Source of the DNA: Virgifigura deserti
Lineage (GTDB): Bacteria; Pseudomonadota; Alphaproteobacteria; Dongiales; Dongiaceae
Assembly (NCBI GenBank): GCA_003576685.1
Contig: QOZR01000002.1
Coordinates: forward strand, 1 to 64,000
DNA length: 64,000 nt
Direction: 5' to 3'
Part shown: in pieces, positions 16,084-25,168 of the stretch
Numbering within the stretch: the stretch's first letter is position 1
Layout: the number at the start of each line of letters is the position of its first letter
Made by a program: the position numbers and the translations under genes
Notes under the pieces: model-generated
Database searches by the model: none
What the model was told of the DNA's origin: nothing
Seen by the model: the letters and a program-made list of their open reading frames with translations, nothing else

Positions 16084-16923
16084 TCAGTGCGCCATCAGCA
16101 CCGGCAGGCTGCTGCTCGAGAGCAGCTCGCGCGTGGCGCCGCCGAGGATCATCTCGCGCAGCCGGCTGTGGCCGTAGGCGCCCATCACGATCAGATCCGC
16201 CTGTACGGCCTTCGCCTGCTCCAGCAGGCCCTTGCCGATCGACCGCGAGCCGAGCTTGAAGGGTTCGTCCATGGCCCGGATGTCGTGACGGGCCAGGTAG
16301 GATCGCAGCATCGCCGCGGGAACGCGGCGGTCGGCCTCGTCGGCGGTCAGCACCGTCACCCGCTCGGCGTGGCGCAGAAACGGCAGAGCGGCGCCGACGG
16401 CGCGAGCCGACTGGATACTTCCATTCCAGCAGATTGCGGCGTGCGCGCCCATGCTGGGAGCCATACTGGACGAGAGCGGCTGCGACGCGACGAGCACCGG
16501 CCGCGCCGAATCGAACAGCGCCGCATCCAGGGTTGCCGCCAGGTTTCCCTCCCCCTCCGCTTCCGCGCCGGCGATCACGATAAGATCGGAGCAGCGGCCC
16601 GCGAAGGCGACCTCCTCCGGCTCCCGCCCCTCCGTATCGCGCCAGGCGACCGACAGGCCCGAACCGGCGCAAAAGGCATCGAAGCCCGCCCGGGCCCTGC
16701 GGACACGCTCCTCAGCCGCCTTCGTCATGGCATCCATCATCTGCTCGACCATCGCGCCGGACATGCCCTCGCCGACGATCGGGATCATGGTCTCAGGGTC
16801 CGCCCGCACATGCAGGACGTCGAGATGCGCGGAAAATTGGCGTGCCGCCGTAACCGCCATCTGCAGCGCTGCATCGTTGCCCGGCCCACCGTCGGCCAGC
16901 ACCAGAATCGATTTGATCGTCAT
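16084..16923 (-). CDS. Universal stress protein, two UspA domains
   Basis: 279 residues made of two tandem UspA domains. The first (1-145) starts MTIKSILVLADGG. The second (about 155-279) ends with the nucleotide-binding motif VMGAYGHSRLREMILGGATRELL, close to the family G-2x-G-9x-G pattern. The first domain has lost most of that motif, as is common in tandem Usp proteins. A cytoplasmic stress or energy-status protein. It follows the CDF exporter by 51 bases on the same strand. Confidence 0.92.
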   Translation of the reverse strand: MTIKSILVLADGGPGNDAALQMAVTAARQFSAHLDVLHVRADPETMIPIVGEGMSGAMVEQMMDAMTKAAEERVRRARAGFDAFCAGSGLSVAWRDTEGREPEEVAFAGRCSDLIVIAGAEAEGEGNLAATLDAALFDSARPVLVASQPLSSSMAPSMGAHAAICWNGSIQSARAVGAALPFLRHAERVTVLTADEADRRVPAAMLRSYLARHDIRAMDEPFKLGSRSIGKGLLEQAKAVQADLIVMGAYGHSRLREMILGGATRELLSSSSLPVLMAH

Positions 16924-16974
16924 TCCAGCCTCCCATTTTGCCGCCCTCTCTCGTTCCGGGAGAGGTTCCTCGCA

Positions 16975-17913
16975 TCACCCGAAGCGGGCCTGCTCCTCGC
17001 TCAGCCCGACCGGATCCTGATGGATCATGACCTCGGCTCCCGGAAAGGCCGTGCGGATCTCCGTCTCGACCGCATCGGCCACCGCATGGGCCTCGTACAA
17101 GGTCATCTTGCCGTCCATTTCGAGATGAACCTGGATGAAGGAGGTCGGACCGGCGCCACGGGTTCTCAGGTCGTGCAGGCTCTGCACTTCCGGATGCGCC
17201 ATTGCGATGGCCCGGATGCGCTTTCGGTCCTCGTCCGGCAACTCGCGATCCATCAGCATGTCGAGTGCGCCGCGGGCGATCTGCCAGGCCGTATAGAGAA
17301 TGTAGAGGGCGATGCCGGCGCCGAAGAGCGGGTCGATAAAGGTCCAGCCAAACTGCGCAACCAGGAGAAGTGCGACGATAACGCTGCCATTGACCAGCAG
17401 GTCGCCGAAATAGTGCAGCGAATCCGCCTTGATGGCGAGCGAGTTGGTGCGCCGGATCACATAGCGCTGATAGCTCACCAGGAGCAGCGTCGCCACAATC
17501 GCGAACAGCATCACCGCAATGCCGATGGCGGTGTTGTGCAATGGCTGCGGGTTCACCAGGCGACTTCCGGTCTCGAACAGAAGGAAGATCGCCGACCCGG
17601 TGATGAAGGCAGCTTGGCCGAGCGCCGCCAAAGGCTCGGCCTTGCCGTGACCGAAGCGGTGCTCGCGGTCGGCGGGCGTCAGCGCGGTTCGCACCGCGAA
17701 CAGATTGACCACCGAGGCAACGGTATCGAGAAGCGAATCGAGCAGCGTCGACAGCAGGCTCACCGAATCGGTCATCAAATAGGCGAAGACCTTGGCGATG
17801 ATCAGCACGCCGGCCGTAGCCACCGAGGCATAGGTCGCCCGGCGCATCAAGGTCGCCGTTCGATCGGCCGATTCCGCCCTGTCCGGCCCTGCTTCGGTCT
17901 GTCCTTGCTGCAT
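16975..17913 (-). CDS. Cation diffusion facilitator, FieF/YiiP type
   Basis: 312 residues, six membrane helices and a C-terminal cytoplasmic domain. The transport site reads D59-x-x-x-D63 in helix 2 (LLDSLLDTV) and H167-x-x-x-D171 in helix 5 (HYFGDLLVN), the DDHD set seen in Zn/Fe/Cd exporters of this type. FGHGKAEPLAALGQ is the conserved interhelix loop. Proton-driven export of divalent metal is expected. Upstream of the stress-protein gene and downstream of pdxH on the same strand. Confidence 0.93.
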   Translation of the reverse strand: MQQGQTEAGPDRAESADRTATLMRRATYASVATAGVLIIAKVFAYLMTDSVSLLSTLLDSLLDTVASVVNLFAVRTALTPADREHRFGHGKAEPLAALGQAAFITGSAIFLLFETGSRLVNPQPLHNTAIGIAVMLFAIVATLLLVSYQRYVIRRTNSLAIKADSLHYFGDLLVNGSVIVALLLVAQFGWTFIDPLFGAGIALYILYTAWQIARGALDMLMDRELPDEDRKRIRAIAMAHPEVQSLHDLRTRGAGPTSFIQVHLEMDGKMTLYEAHAVADAVETEIRTAFPGAEVMIHQDPVGLSEEQARFG

Positions 17914-17948
17914 TGCCCCGGCTCTCCCCGGCTCTGATCGCCTCTCGC

Positions 17949-18539
17949 CTAAGGATATAGGCGCTCGGTCTCCCAGCGATCACCCCGACGATGATAGACG
18001 AGACGGTCGTGCAGACGAAACGGCCGGTCCTCCCAGAATTCGATCCGCGACGGGATGACGCGAAAGCCGGACCAGTAAGCCGGGCGCGGAACCGCGCCCA
18101 GGCCGAACTTCGCCGTATATTGGGCGATCCGCTTCTCGAGCTCGAACCGCTGTGCCAGCGGTCGCGATTGCTGCGACGCCCAGGCTCCGATCTGGCTGCC
18201 GCGCGGCCGGGTCGCGAAATAGGCGTCGGCCTCGTCGTCGCTGACCGGCTCGGCCGCGCCTTCGACACGGACCTGCCGCTTCAGCGATTTCCAGTGGAAG
18301 CAGAGCGCTGCCCGCGGAACTTCGAGGAGTTGCTGGCCCTTGCGGCTCTCGCGGTTCGTATAGAAGGTGAAGCCCTGGTCGTCGACGCCTTTCAGCAGCA
18401 CCATCCGGACCGACGGCTGACCCTGGCTGTCGACCGTGGCGAGCGCCATCGCGTTCGGGTCGGCCGGCTCCTTGTCCGCCGCCTCCTTGAACCAGACGTC
18501 GAACAACAGATAAGGGTCTTTCGGGTCCTGTTCGCTCAT
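17949..18539 (-). CDS. pdxH: Pyridoxamine 5'-phosphate oxidase
   Basis: 196 residues. FMN enzyme oxidising pyridoxine or pyridoxamine phosphate to PLP. Motifs seen are [24 protein letters not shown] (28-51), [42 protein letters not shown] and the C-terminal [13 protein letters not shown] with WETERLYP. Full family length. Monocistronic or first of a pdxH-CDF-usp run; the start lies 184 bases from the divergent lipoprotein gene. Confidence 0.95.
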   Translation of the reverse strand: MSEQDPKDPYLLFDVWFKEAADKEPADPNAMALATVDSQGQPSVRMVLLKGVDDQGFTFYTNRESRKGQQLLEVPRAALCFHWKSLKRQVRVEGAAEPVSDDEADAYFATRPRGSQIGAWASQQSRPLAQRFELEKRIAQYTAKFGLGAVPRPAYWSGFRVIPSRIEFWEDRPFRLHDRLVYHRRGDRWETERLYP

Positions 18540-18723
18540 GGTGGTGTCGGTCTCGTTCTCTTCCGCGGATTGACGCCGCCCGATGCGGCGTTTATGTCCA
18601 GCCTAACTTAGCCTCGTCGGTTCCTTATGTGCACCCTCGGTCGAATCGGGTATTTTCGGCGAATGGGTCAAGATCGGGTGCGCGACCGTCTTGCTGAGAA
18701 TAGTCGATGAAGGGTGAAGTACC

Positions 18724-19200
18724 ATGCAAATGAAGAGAGTCCTGGCAATCGTCGCACTCGTGCTTCTGGTCGGCGGCTGCGAGAATTACGACCGTGGCAC
18801 CAAGGAAACCGGCGGCACCATTCTCGGCGGCATCGGCGGGGCCTTGCTTGGCTCGCAGATCGGCGGCGGATCAGGCAAGATCGCCGCCACGGCCGCGGGA
18901 ACGCTGCTCGGCGCCTGGATCGGCAACGAGGTGGGCCGCTCGCTCGACCGCGCCGATCAGCTCGAGGCGGAGCAGACCGCGGTGAGGGCGCTGGAGCGGA
19001 ATCCAGACGGCCAGCGGTCGACTTGGCAGAACCCAAACACCGGCGCCAGCGGCTATACCGAGCCCGTCCGGACCTATGAAACAGCCGGCGGCACGCCATG
19101 TCGTGAATACCAGACGACCGTGATCATCGACGGCCGTTCGGAGACGGCGACCGGCACCGCCTGCCGGCAGTCGGACGGAACCTGGAGGATTGCCAGCTGA
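18724..19200 (+). CDS. Glycine-zipper outer-membrane lipoprotein (17 kDa surface antigen family)
   Basis: 158 residues. A lipoprotein signal peptide ends at VGGC (Cys19). A glycine-zipper segment with GGTILGGIGGALLGSQIGGG and TLLGAWIGNEVGRSLD (about 30-75) follows, then a C-terminal domain with CREYQTTVIIDGRSETATGTAC. This is the Rickettsia 17 kDa antigen / RT0821 layout. Probably periplasmic-facing and outer-membrane anchored. Start at MQMKR; the second Met (18730) is an alternative. Its end lies 31 bases before the cbpA start. Confidence 0.88.
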   Translation: MQMKRVLAIVALVLLVGGCENYDRGTKETGGTILGGIGGALLGSQIGGGSGKIAATAAGTLLGAWIGNEVGRSLDRADQLEAEQTAVRALERNPDGQRSTWQNPNTGASGYTEPVRTYETAGGTPCREYQTTVIIDGRSETATGTACRQSDGTWRIAS

Positions 19201-19231
19201 ACGGGGCCATGACGCGGCGGCGCATCCTCCG

Positions 19232-20143
19232 ATGAAAGACCCCTATGACGTGCTGGGCGTTTCCCGAAGCGCGAAGCCGGACGAGATCAAGCAGGCCTAT
19301 CGCAAGCTGGCGAAGAAGCTGCACCCGGACCTGAATCCGGGAAACAGCAAGATCGAGCAGCAGTTCAAGGAAGCGTCGGCCGCCTACGACCTGCTGTCCG
19401 ATCCGGAGAAGCGGGCCCGCTTCGATCGCGGCGAAATCGACGCAAGCGGTGCCGAACGGCCGAATCGTTCCTACTATCGGAACTATGCGGAAGGTGGCCA
19501 GGGCGCGAAGTATCAGGACTTCAATTTCGGCGAAGGCGTTTCGGCCGACGACCTGTTCGCCGACCTGTTCCGGGGCCGGCGAGCGGGTCGCACGGTCCGC
19601 ATGCGCGGTGCCGACATCTCCTACACCGCGGCGGTGGATTTCATCGAAGCGGCGGTGGGAGCCAAGAAGCGCATGACGCTGGCCGACGGCAAATCGCTCG
19701 AGGTCACGATTCCGCCGGGAACGGAGGATGGCCAGACGCTGCGGCTCAAGGGTCAGGGCCTGCCCGGGATCGGCGGCGGGCCGTCGGGAGACGCGTTCGT
19801 CGAGGTTCACGTCCAACCTCACCCCTTCTTCACGCGCAGCGGCAACGACATTCGGGTCGAACTGCCGGTGACGCTGCAGGAGGCGGTGCTGGGCGCGCGG
19901 ATCACCGTCCCGACGATCGACGGCAAGGTCTCCGTGAAGGTGCCGCCCGGCTCGAACACCGGATCGGTCCTGCGTCTGAAGGGCAAAGGGATTCCCGAGG
20001 CGCGCGGCCGCGAGCGCGGCGATCAGTACGTAACCCTGAAGGTGGTGCTCCCTGAGCGCATCGACAGCGACTTGCGCCAGTTCGTCGAGAGCTGGAGCAA
20101 GGAGCACGCTTACGACGTACGCGGCAGGATGGAAACGTCGTGA
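19232..20143 (+). CDS. cbpA: DnaJ-family co-chaperone, CbpA type
   Basis: 303 residues. An N-terminal J domain (MKDPYDVLGVSR, HPD within KKLHPDLNPGN) is followed by a short Gly-poor linker and the C-terminal peptide-binding domains (VDFIEAAVGAKKRMTL, PGTEDGQTLRLKGQGLPG, then PPGSNTGSVLRLKGKGIP). There is no zinc-finger Cys cluster, so it is CbpA-like rather than canonical DnaJ. It stimulates DnaK. Its stop overlaps the GTG start of cbpM by the sequence GTGA, so the pair is coupled. Confidence 0.92.
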   Translation: MKDPYDVLGVSRSAKPDEIKQAYRKLAKKLHPDLNPGNSKIEQQFKEASAAYDLLSDPEKRARFDRGEIDASGAERPNRSYYRNYAEGGQGAKYQDFNFGEGVSADDLFADLFRGRRAGRTVRMRGADISYTAAVDFIEAAVGAKKRMTLADGKSLEVTIPPGTEDGQTLRLKGQGLPGIGGGPSGDAFVEVHVQPHPFFTRSGNDIRVELPVTLQEAVLGARITVPTIDGKVSVKVPPGSNTGSVLRLKGKGIPEARGRERGDQYVTLKVVLPERIDSDLRQFVESWSKEHAYDVRGRMETS

Positions 20144-20469
20144 TCCGGACGCTGCAGCAGGTTCTGGTCGAGGCGCAGCTGAGCGATGGCGAGCTGACCG
20201 CCTGGATCGAGCAGCGCTGGATTCTGCCGACGCAGGAGAACGGGGACTATATTTTCGACGACGCCGACGTCGCGCGCGTCCACCTTATTTGCGAGTTGCG
20301 CCGCGATCTGCAGGTCAACGAGGAGGCCATTCCCGTCGTGCTGTCGCTGCTCGATCAGGTTTACGCGCTGCGGCGCACGCTCAGCGAACTCAGCGATGCG
20401 ATCAACGATCTCTCGGAAGATGCCCGGGCGCAAATCGCCGACCGCCTGGGCGGGGACCGCAAGCGCTAG
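20140..20469 (+). CDS. cbpM: Chaperone modulator CbpM
   Basis: 109 residues starting at GTG (20140-20142), whose last two bases form the cbpA stop with the next base. The MerR-like fold is suggested by LTAWIEQRWILPTQENGDYIFDDADVARVHLICELRRDLQV, followed by a helical C-terminus (VVLSLLDQVYALRRTL). CbpM binds the J domain of CbpA and inhibits it. Gene order and the GTGA overlap match the cbpA-cbpM arrangement. Confidence 0.88.
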   Translation: MIRTLQQVLVEAQLSDGELTAWIEQRWILPTQENGDYIFDDADVARVHLICELRRDLQVNEEAIPVVLSLLDQVYALRRTLSELSDAINDLSEDARAQIADRLGGDRKR

Positions 20470-20554
20470 AGCGCGATCCGAGTTTTTTTTGATCCGTCTG
20501 CTCTTTTGTGTAAGATGCTCTAAATCTTTATCTTTCCATTAAAGTGAGGAATTA
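20470..20554. repeat. Short repeat-like segment before fabI
   Basis: The gap opens AGAGCGCGATCCGA and continues with a T-run (eight T) and GATGCTCTAA. AGAGC-CGATCCGA at one end and GCTCT at the other resemble the ends of the palindrome at 48646-48759, so this may be a decayed member of that family. The T-run could also help terminate cbpM transcription. A GTGAGGA ribosome site precedes fabI. Confidence 0.35.
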
Positions 20555-21394
20555 ATGACTGAAAGCAGCGGGCTGTTGGCCGGCAAGCGCGGCTTGGTCA
20601 TGGGCGTGGCCAATGACCGATCGATCGCCTGGGGCATTGCCCGCGCCTTGGCCGCGCAGGGGGCGAGCCTGGCATTCACCTATCAGGGCGAAGCGCTCGG
20701 CAAGCGCGTCGCGCCCTTGGCCGGCTCTCTCGGTTCCGACTTCTTGCTGCCCTGCGACGTCGGCGACGATGCCAGCATCGACGCGACCTTCGCCGAGATC
20801 GCAGAGCGGTGGGGAACACTCGATTTCCTCGTCCACGCCATCGCCTTCTCGGACAAGGAGGAGCTGAAGGGCAAATATGTCGAGACGACGCGAAACAATT
20901 TCGCGATGACGCTCGACATTTCCTGCTTCTCCTTCACCGCCGTCTGCCAGCGGGCCGTCGCGCTGATGCCGAACGGCGGCAGCCTGCTCACCCTCTCCTA
21001 TTACGGCGCCGAGCGCGTGATGCCGCACTACAACGTCATGGGCGTCGCCAAGGCAGCCCTGGAAGCCAGCGTCCGCTATCTCGCCGCCGATCTGGGGGAC
21101 CAGGGAATCCGCGTGAACGCGATCTCCGCCGGCCCGATCAAGACGCTGGCGGCCTCGGGTATCGGCGACTTCCGGTACATCCTGAAATGGAACGAGCTGA
21201 ACGCGCCGCTGAAGCGCAACGTCACGACCGATCAGGTCGGCGGGTCCGCGCTCTATCTGCTGAGTGACCTGTCGCAAGGCGTGACCGGGGAGGTCCATCA
21301 CGTCGACAGCGGTTATCACGTCGTCGGCATGCTTCGAACCGATGCCGCCTCGGCCGTCGCTGATATGCTGCAGAACTTCAATCCGCAATCCTGA
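20555..21394 (+). CDS. fabI: Enoyl-[acyl-carrier-protein] reductase (NADH)
   Basis: 279 residues. The FabI cofactor motif GVANDRSIAWGIARAL (17-32) and the catalytic Tyr-Met-x6-Lys region (YYGAERVMPHYNVMGVAKAALE) are present, together with NAISAGPIKTLAASGI and the C-terminal EVHHVDSGYHVVGM. It reduces the enoyl thioester in the last step of each fatty-acid elongation round. It precedes aroC on the same strand with 12 bases between stop and start. Confidence 0.97.
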   Translation: MTESSGLLAGKRGLVMGVANDRSIAWGIARALAAQGASLAFTYQGEALGKRVAPLAGSLGSDFLLPCDVGDDASIDATFAEIAERWGTLDFLVHAIAFSDKEELKGKYVETTRNNFAMTLDISCFSFTAVCQRAVALMPNGGSLLTLSYYGAERVMPHYNVMGVAKAALEASVRYLAADLGDQGIRVNAISAGPIKTLAASGIGDFRYILKWNELNAPLKRNVTTDQVGGSALYLLSDLSQGVTGEVHHVDSGYHVVGMLRTDAASAVADMLQNFNPQS

Positions 21395-21406
21395 TTCCAC
21401 TGGCCC

Positions 21407-22489
21407 ATGTCCGCCAACAGCTTCGGCCAACTATTCCGCTTCACCACCTGGGGCGAGAGCCATGGGCCGGCGATCGGCTGCGTCGTCGACGGGACACCGC
21501 CGCGCATTCCGCTGGCCGAGGCGGACATCCAGCATTGGCTCGACCGGCGGCGACCGGGGCAATCCCGCTTCACGACCCAGCGCCGCGAGCCCGATCGGGT
21601 GAAGATCCTGTCCGGCGTCTTCGAGGGCCAGACCACCGGCACGCCGATCAGCCTGCTGATCGAGAACCAGGACCAGCGCTCGAAAGACTATGGCGAGATC
21701 AAGGACCGGTTTCGGCCCGGCCATGCGGACTACACCTACTGGGCCAAGTACGGCATTCGCGACTATCGCGGCGGCGGGCGGTCCTCGGCCCGGGAGACGG
21801 CGAGCCGCGTCGCCGCCGGGGCGATCGCGCGCAAGGTCCTCGACCATCTCCTCGACGCGCCGGTCGCCGTCCGCGGCGCGCTGATCCAGGTGGGTCCGCA
21901 TGCGATCGACCGCGGGCGCTGGGACTGGGCGGCGGTGGAGCAGAACCCCTTCTGGTGTCCAGACCCGGTCACTGCATCGGCCTGGGAATCCTATCTCGAC
22001 GGCGTGCGCAAGGCCGGATCGTCGGCTGGGGCCATCATCGAGGTCACGGCTGGCGGCGTACCGGCCGGGCTCGGTGCGCCGGTCTATGGCAAGCTCGATG
22101 CCGATCTCGCCGCGGCGATGATGAGCATCAACGCCGTCAAGGGCGTGGAGATCGGCGCCGGCTTCGCCGCCGCATCCCTCTCCGGCGAAGCGAACGCCGA
22201 CGAGATGCGCATGGACGGCGGCAAGGTCGCGTTCCTGTCGAACAATGCCGGCGGCGTTCTCGGCGGCATCTCGACCGGACAGGAGGTCGTGGTGCGTTTC
22301 GCGGTGAAGCCGACCAGCTCGATCCTCACGCCGCGCAGGGGCGTGACCAGCACGGGCGCCGAAGTCGAGGTTACGACGAAGGGCCGGCACGATCCCTGCG
22401 TCGGCATCCGCGCGGTACCTGTCGGCGAGGCGATGCTGGCGATCGTCCTGGCCGACCATCTTCTGCGCCATCGGGCGCAGTGCGGGTGA
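21407..22489 (+). CDS. aroC: Chorismate synthase
   Basis: 360 residues, full length. N-terminal [20 protein letters not shown], then [29 protein letters not shown] and [20 protein letters not shown], the FMN and EPSP-binding segments of the family, with the C-terminal region [16 protein letters not shown]. It converts 5-enolpyruvylshikimate-3-phosphate to chorismate, the substrate of the PabA/PabB pair encoded at 39.8-41.8 kb. Probably co-transcribed with fabI. Confidence 0.97.
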   Translation: MSANSFGQLFRFTTWGESHGPAIGCVVDGTPPRIPLAEADIQHWLDRRRPGQSRFTTQRREPDRVKILSGVFEGQTTGTPISLLIENQDQRSKDYGEIKDRFRPGHADYTYWAKYGIRDYRGGGRSSARETASRVAAGAIARKVLDHLLDAPVAVRGALIQVGPHAIDRGRWDWAAVEQNPFWCPDPVTASAWESYLDGVRKAGSSAGAIIEVTAGGVPAGLGAPVYGKLDADLAAAMMSINAVKGVEIGAGFAAASLSGEANADEMRMDGGKVAFLSNNAGGVLGGISTGQEVVVRFAVKPTSSILTPRRGVTSTGAEVEVTTKGRHDPCVGIRAVPVGEAMLAIVLADHLLRHRAQCG

Positions 22490-22570
22490 CAGAGAACGGT
22501 TGACGGCGTCATTTTTTAAACCGTTTCGGGCTATGCTGCCGTCCCTCTAAGGCTTTTTGGCTGCGCATCG

Positions 22571-24373
22571 ATGATCCTTTTCCGCTATCTTGGCCGATTG
22601 CTGGTTCTCCTGCTCGCCTTCGTCGGCGCGCTGGCCGTTCTGGCAATCGTCGCGGGCGCCTTCTTCTGGCAGCTCTTTCTACCGGACGGCGAGCGGGAGG
22701 TGCCGCAGCAGGCGGTGCTGACCCTGGACCTCGCCAACGGTCTGATCGAGACGCGGCCACGAAGTCCCCTGGCCTGGGCGGCGCTGGACGACGCGCTGGT
22801 GATGCGCGAGGTGATCCAGGGTCTGGAGGCTGCCGGCCGCGACGATCGGATCAAGGGTCTGGTGGCCCGGCTCGGCAGCGGCACGCTGGAAATGGCACAG
22901 GCGCAGGAGCTCCGCGACGCGATCCGGGCCTTTCGCGAACAGGGCAAGTTCACCGTCGCCTTCGCCGAGACGTTCGGCGAGGCCGGGACCGGCAATACGC
23001 ACTACTACCTGGCGACCGCCTTCGAGGAAATCTGGCTGCAGCCCTCGGGCGAGGTCGGGCTGGTCGGCGCACGTCTCGAAACGCCGTTCCTGGCCGAGGT
23101 GCTGACCGATATTGGTATCCAGCCGCGCCTCGACCAGCGTCTGGAATACAAGGGCGGCATGGATATGTTCACCAGCGACCAGATGCCCGAGCCGGTGCGC
23201 GAGAACCTGCAGCGTCTGGTCGAGTCCTGGGTCGGCCAGATCGCCTCGGGTATCGCTGCGACCCGGAAGATGGATCAGGCCGCGGCACGGTCGCTGATCG
23301 ACCGTGGACCGTTCCTCGCCGGCGAGGCGAAGACCGAGGGCCTTGTCGACCGCCTCGGCTATTGGGACGAGGTTGTGAACACCGTCTTCGCCCGCGCCGG
23401 GCTGCACGCGGAACGGATTGCCGTGAGCGACTATGTCGGCGGCCTGCCGCCGCCGCCCGAGGATGCGCCGCAGATCGCCGTCATCTATGGCCTGGGACCG
23501 GTCCAGCTTGCCGCAAGCGACGACGATCCCTTCTTCGGCAGCGTCACCATGGGCTCCGACACCGTTTCGAAGGCGATCCGTGAGGCGATCGAGGACGAGG
23601 ACGTCGCGGCCATCATTCTGCGCATCGACAGCCCCGGCGGCTCCTATGTCGCCTCGGACACGATCTGGCGCGAGGTCGACCGGGCTCGTGAGATGGGCAA
23701 GCCGCTGATCGTGTCGATGGCCAACATCGCCGCGTCGGGCGGCTACTTCGTGGCGGTGCCGGCGCATCGGATCGTTGCCCAGCCCGGCACCGTCACCGGC
23801 TCCATCGGTGTTTATGGCGGCAAGTTCGTCCTGTCCGGCCTGTGGGACAAGCTGGGCGTGACATGGGAGGGTGTGCAGGCGGGCGCCAACGCCGACATGA
23901 CGAGCGCGAATGTCGACTATTCGGAAGCCGGCTGGGCCAAGCTGCAGGCCAGTCTCGACTTCATCTATCAGGATTTCGTGGAGAAGGTGGCGGCGGGCCG
24001 CGACATACCGATCGAGACGGTGCAGGAGGTTGCCCAGGGCAAGGTCTGGAGCGGCGCCGACGCCCAGGCTCGCGGTCTGGTCGACGCGCTCGGAGGGATC
24101 GCCACCGCGGTCGACCTGGCGCGCGAGGCGGCCGGCATCGCGCCCGAGGCGGCGGTCCAGGTCGGGCCCTACCCACCGCGGGCCGAAGGATATGGCGCGC
24201 TGCTTCGCCGGATCCTGGGAGAGGAGCTCGCCCAGAGCGGTGCCGTCGAGATGCTGGCACCGTTTCTGCGGCTGATGGATGCAGCGGCGCCGATTGCCCG
24301 GACGCTCGCACCACTCACCCAGCCTTCGGCGCAGCGGGCAGTCCGGGCGCCGGAGTTTCGCGCGGCGCAGTGA
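22571..24373 (+). CDS. sppA: Signal peptide peptidase SppA, 67 kDa type
   Basis: 600 residues, two tandem S49 peptidase domains. An N-terminal membrane anchor (LLVLLLAFVGALAVLAIVAG, about 10-30) is followed by the N-domain with the catalytic lysine K194 (RLEYKGGMDMF) and the C-domain with the serine S389 in NIAASGGYFVAVPAH, plus GTVTGSIGVYGGKF. The Lys-Ser dyad spread over both domains matches the E. coli enzyme. It degrades cleaved signal peptides in the inner membrane. 81 bases separate it from aroC. Confidence 0.95.
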   Translation: MILFRYLGRLLVLLLAFVGALAVLAIVAGAFFWQLFLPDGEREVPQQAVLTLDLANGLIETRPRSPLAWAALDDALVMREVIQGLEAAGRDDRIKGLVARLGSGTLEMAQAQELRDAIRAFREQGKFTVAFAETFGEAGTGNTHYYLATAFEEIWLQPSGEVGLVGARLETPFLAEVLTDIGIQPRLDQRLEYKGGMDMFTSDQMPEPVRENLQRLVESWVGQIASGIAATRKMDQAAARSLIDRGPFLAGEAKTEGLVDRLGYWDEVVNTVFARAGLHAERIAVSDYVGGLPPPPEDAPQIAVIYGLGPVQLAASDDDPFFGSVTMGSDTVSKAIREAIEDEDVAAIILRIDSPGGSYVASDTIWREVDRAREMGKPLIVSMANIAASGGYFVAVPAHRIVAQPGTVTGSIGVYGGKFVLSGLWDKLGVTWEGVQAGANADMTSANVDYSEAGWAKLQASLDFIYQDFVEKVAAGRDIPIETVQEVAQGKVWSGADAQARGLVDALGGIATAVDLAREAAGIAPEAAVQVGPYPPRAEGYGALLRRILGEELAQSGAVEMLAPFLRLMDAAAPIARTLAPLTQPSAQRAVRAPEFRAAQ

Positions 24374-24385
24374 GACGCTTCCGCG

Positions 24386-25150
24386 CTAAGCGCCTGTCGC
24401 GCCGCTCGATCGGCCGGCGATAAGGAACTCGCGGTTGCCCTCCGGCCCGGTGATCGGGCTCTCCGTCAGGCCGACAACGCTCCAGCTAGGCTGGCGGCCG
24501 AGCCAATCGACGACCCGCCGGCAAACTTCGTTATGGAGCGCTGGATCGCGCACCACGCCGCCCTTCCCCACCCGCTCCCGTCCGACCTCGAACTGCGGCT
24601 TGATCAGCGCCACGAGCCAGGCGCCAGGGCCAGCCAGGCGCAAGGATGCCGGGAGCACGGTTTCGAGCCCGATGAAGCTGGCGTCGCAGGTGATGAGATC
24701 GATCGGCTCGGGGATCTTCTCGATGGTCAGGTGGCGGGCGTTCGTCCGTTCGAGGACGACGACGCGGGCATCCTGACGCAGCTTCCAGGCGAGCTGTCCC
24801 TGGCCGACATCGACCGCATAGACCCGCGCCGCGCCGTGCTGAAGCAGCACGTCTGTGAACCCGCCGGTCGAGGCGCCGACATCCAGGCAGACCCGCCCGG
24901 TCGCATCAATCGCGAAATGCGCGAGGGCATGGGCGAGCTTGATCCCGCCGCGCGAGGCCCACGGATGGTCCTGCCCGCGCAACTCCAGGGGCGCGTCGGC
25001 CGCGATCGTCAAGCCCGGCTTGTCGAGCCGACGCTCGCCCGAGAAGACCAGACCCGCCATGATCAGCGCCTGCGCCTTGGCCCGGCTCTCGACGAGGCCG
25101 CGGTCGACCAAGGCGGTGTCGAGGCGGGATTTTTTAGCTTTTTCTGGCAT
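24386..25150 (-). CDS. tlyA: TlyA family rRNA 2'-O-methyltransferase / hemolysin A
   Basis: 254 residues. An N-terminal S4 RNA-binding domain (RLDTALVDRGLVESRAKAQALIMAGLV, 9-35) is followed by an FtsJ-type SAM domain (CLDVGASTGGFTDVLLQHGA, DVGQGQLAWKL, CDASFIGLETVLP, ALIKPQFEVGRE). TlyA methylates cytidines of 16S and/or 23S rRNA. Last gene of the minus-strand block after dxs and the MATE gene; in many alphaproteobacteria it follows dxs directly, so the MATE gene appears interposed. Confidence 0.92.
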   Translation of the reverse strand: MPEKAKKSRLDTALVDRGLVESRAKAQALIMAGLVFSGERRLDKPGLTIAADAPLELRGQDHPWASRGGIKLAHALAHFAIDATGRVCLDVGASTGGFTDVLLQHGAARVYAVDVGQGQLAWKLRQDARVVVLERTNARHLTIEKIPEPIDLITCDASFIGLETVLPASLRLAGPGAWLVALIKPQFEVGRERVGKGGVVRDPALHNEVCRRVVDWLGRQPSWSVVGLTESPITGPEGNREFLIAGRSSGATGA

Positions 25151-25168
25151 AATCCATCATCGAGACAC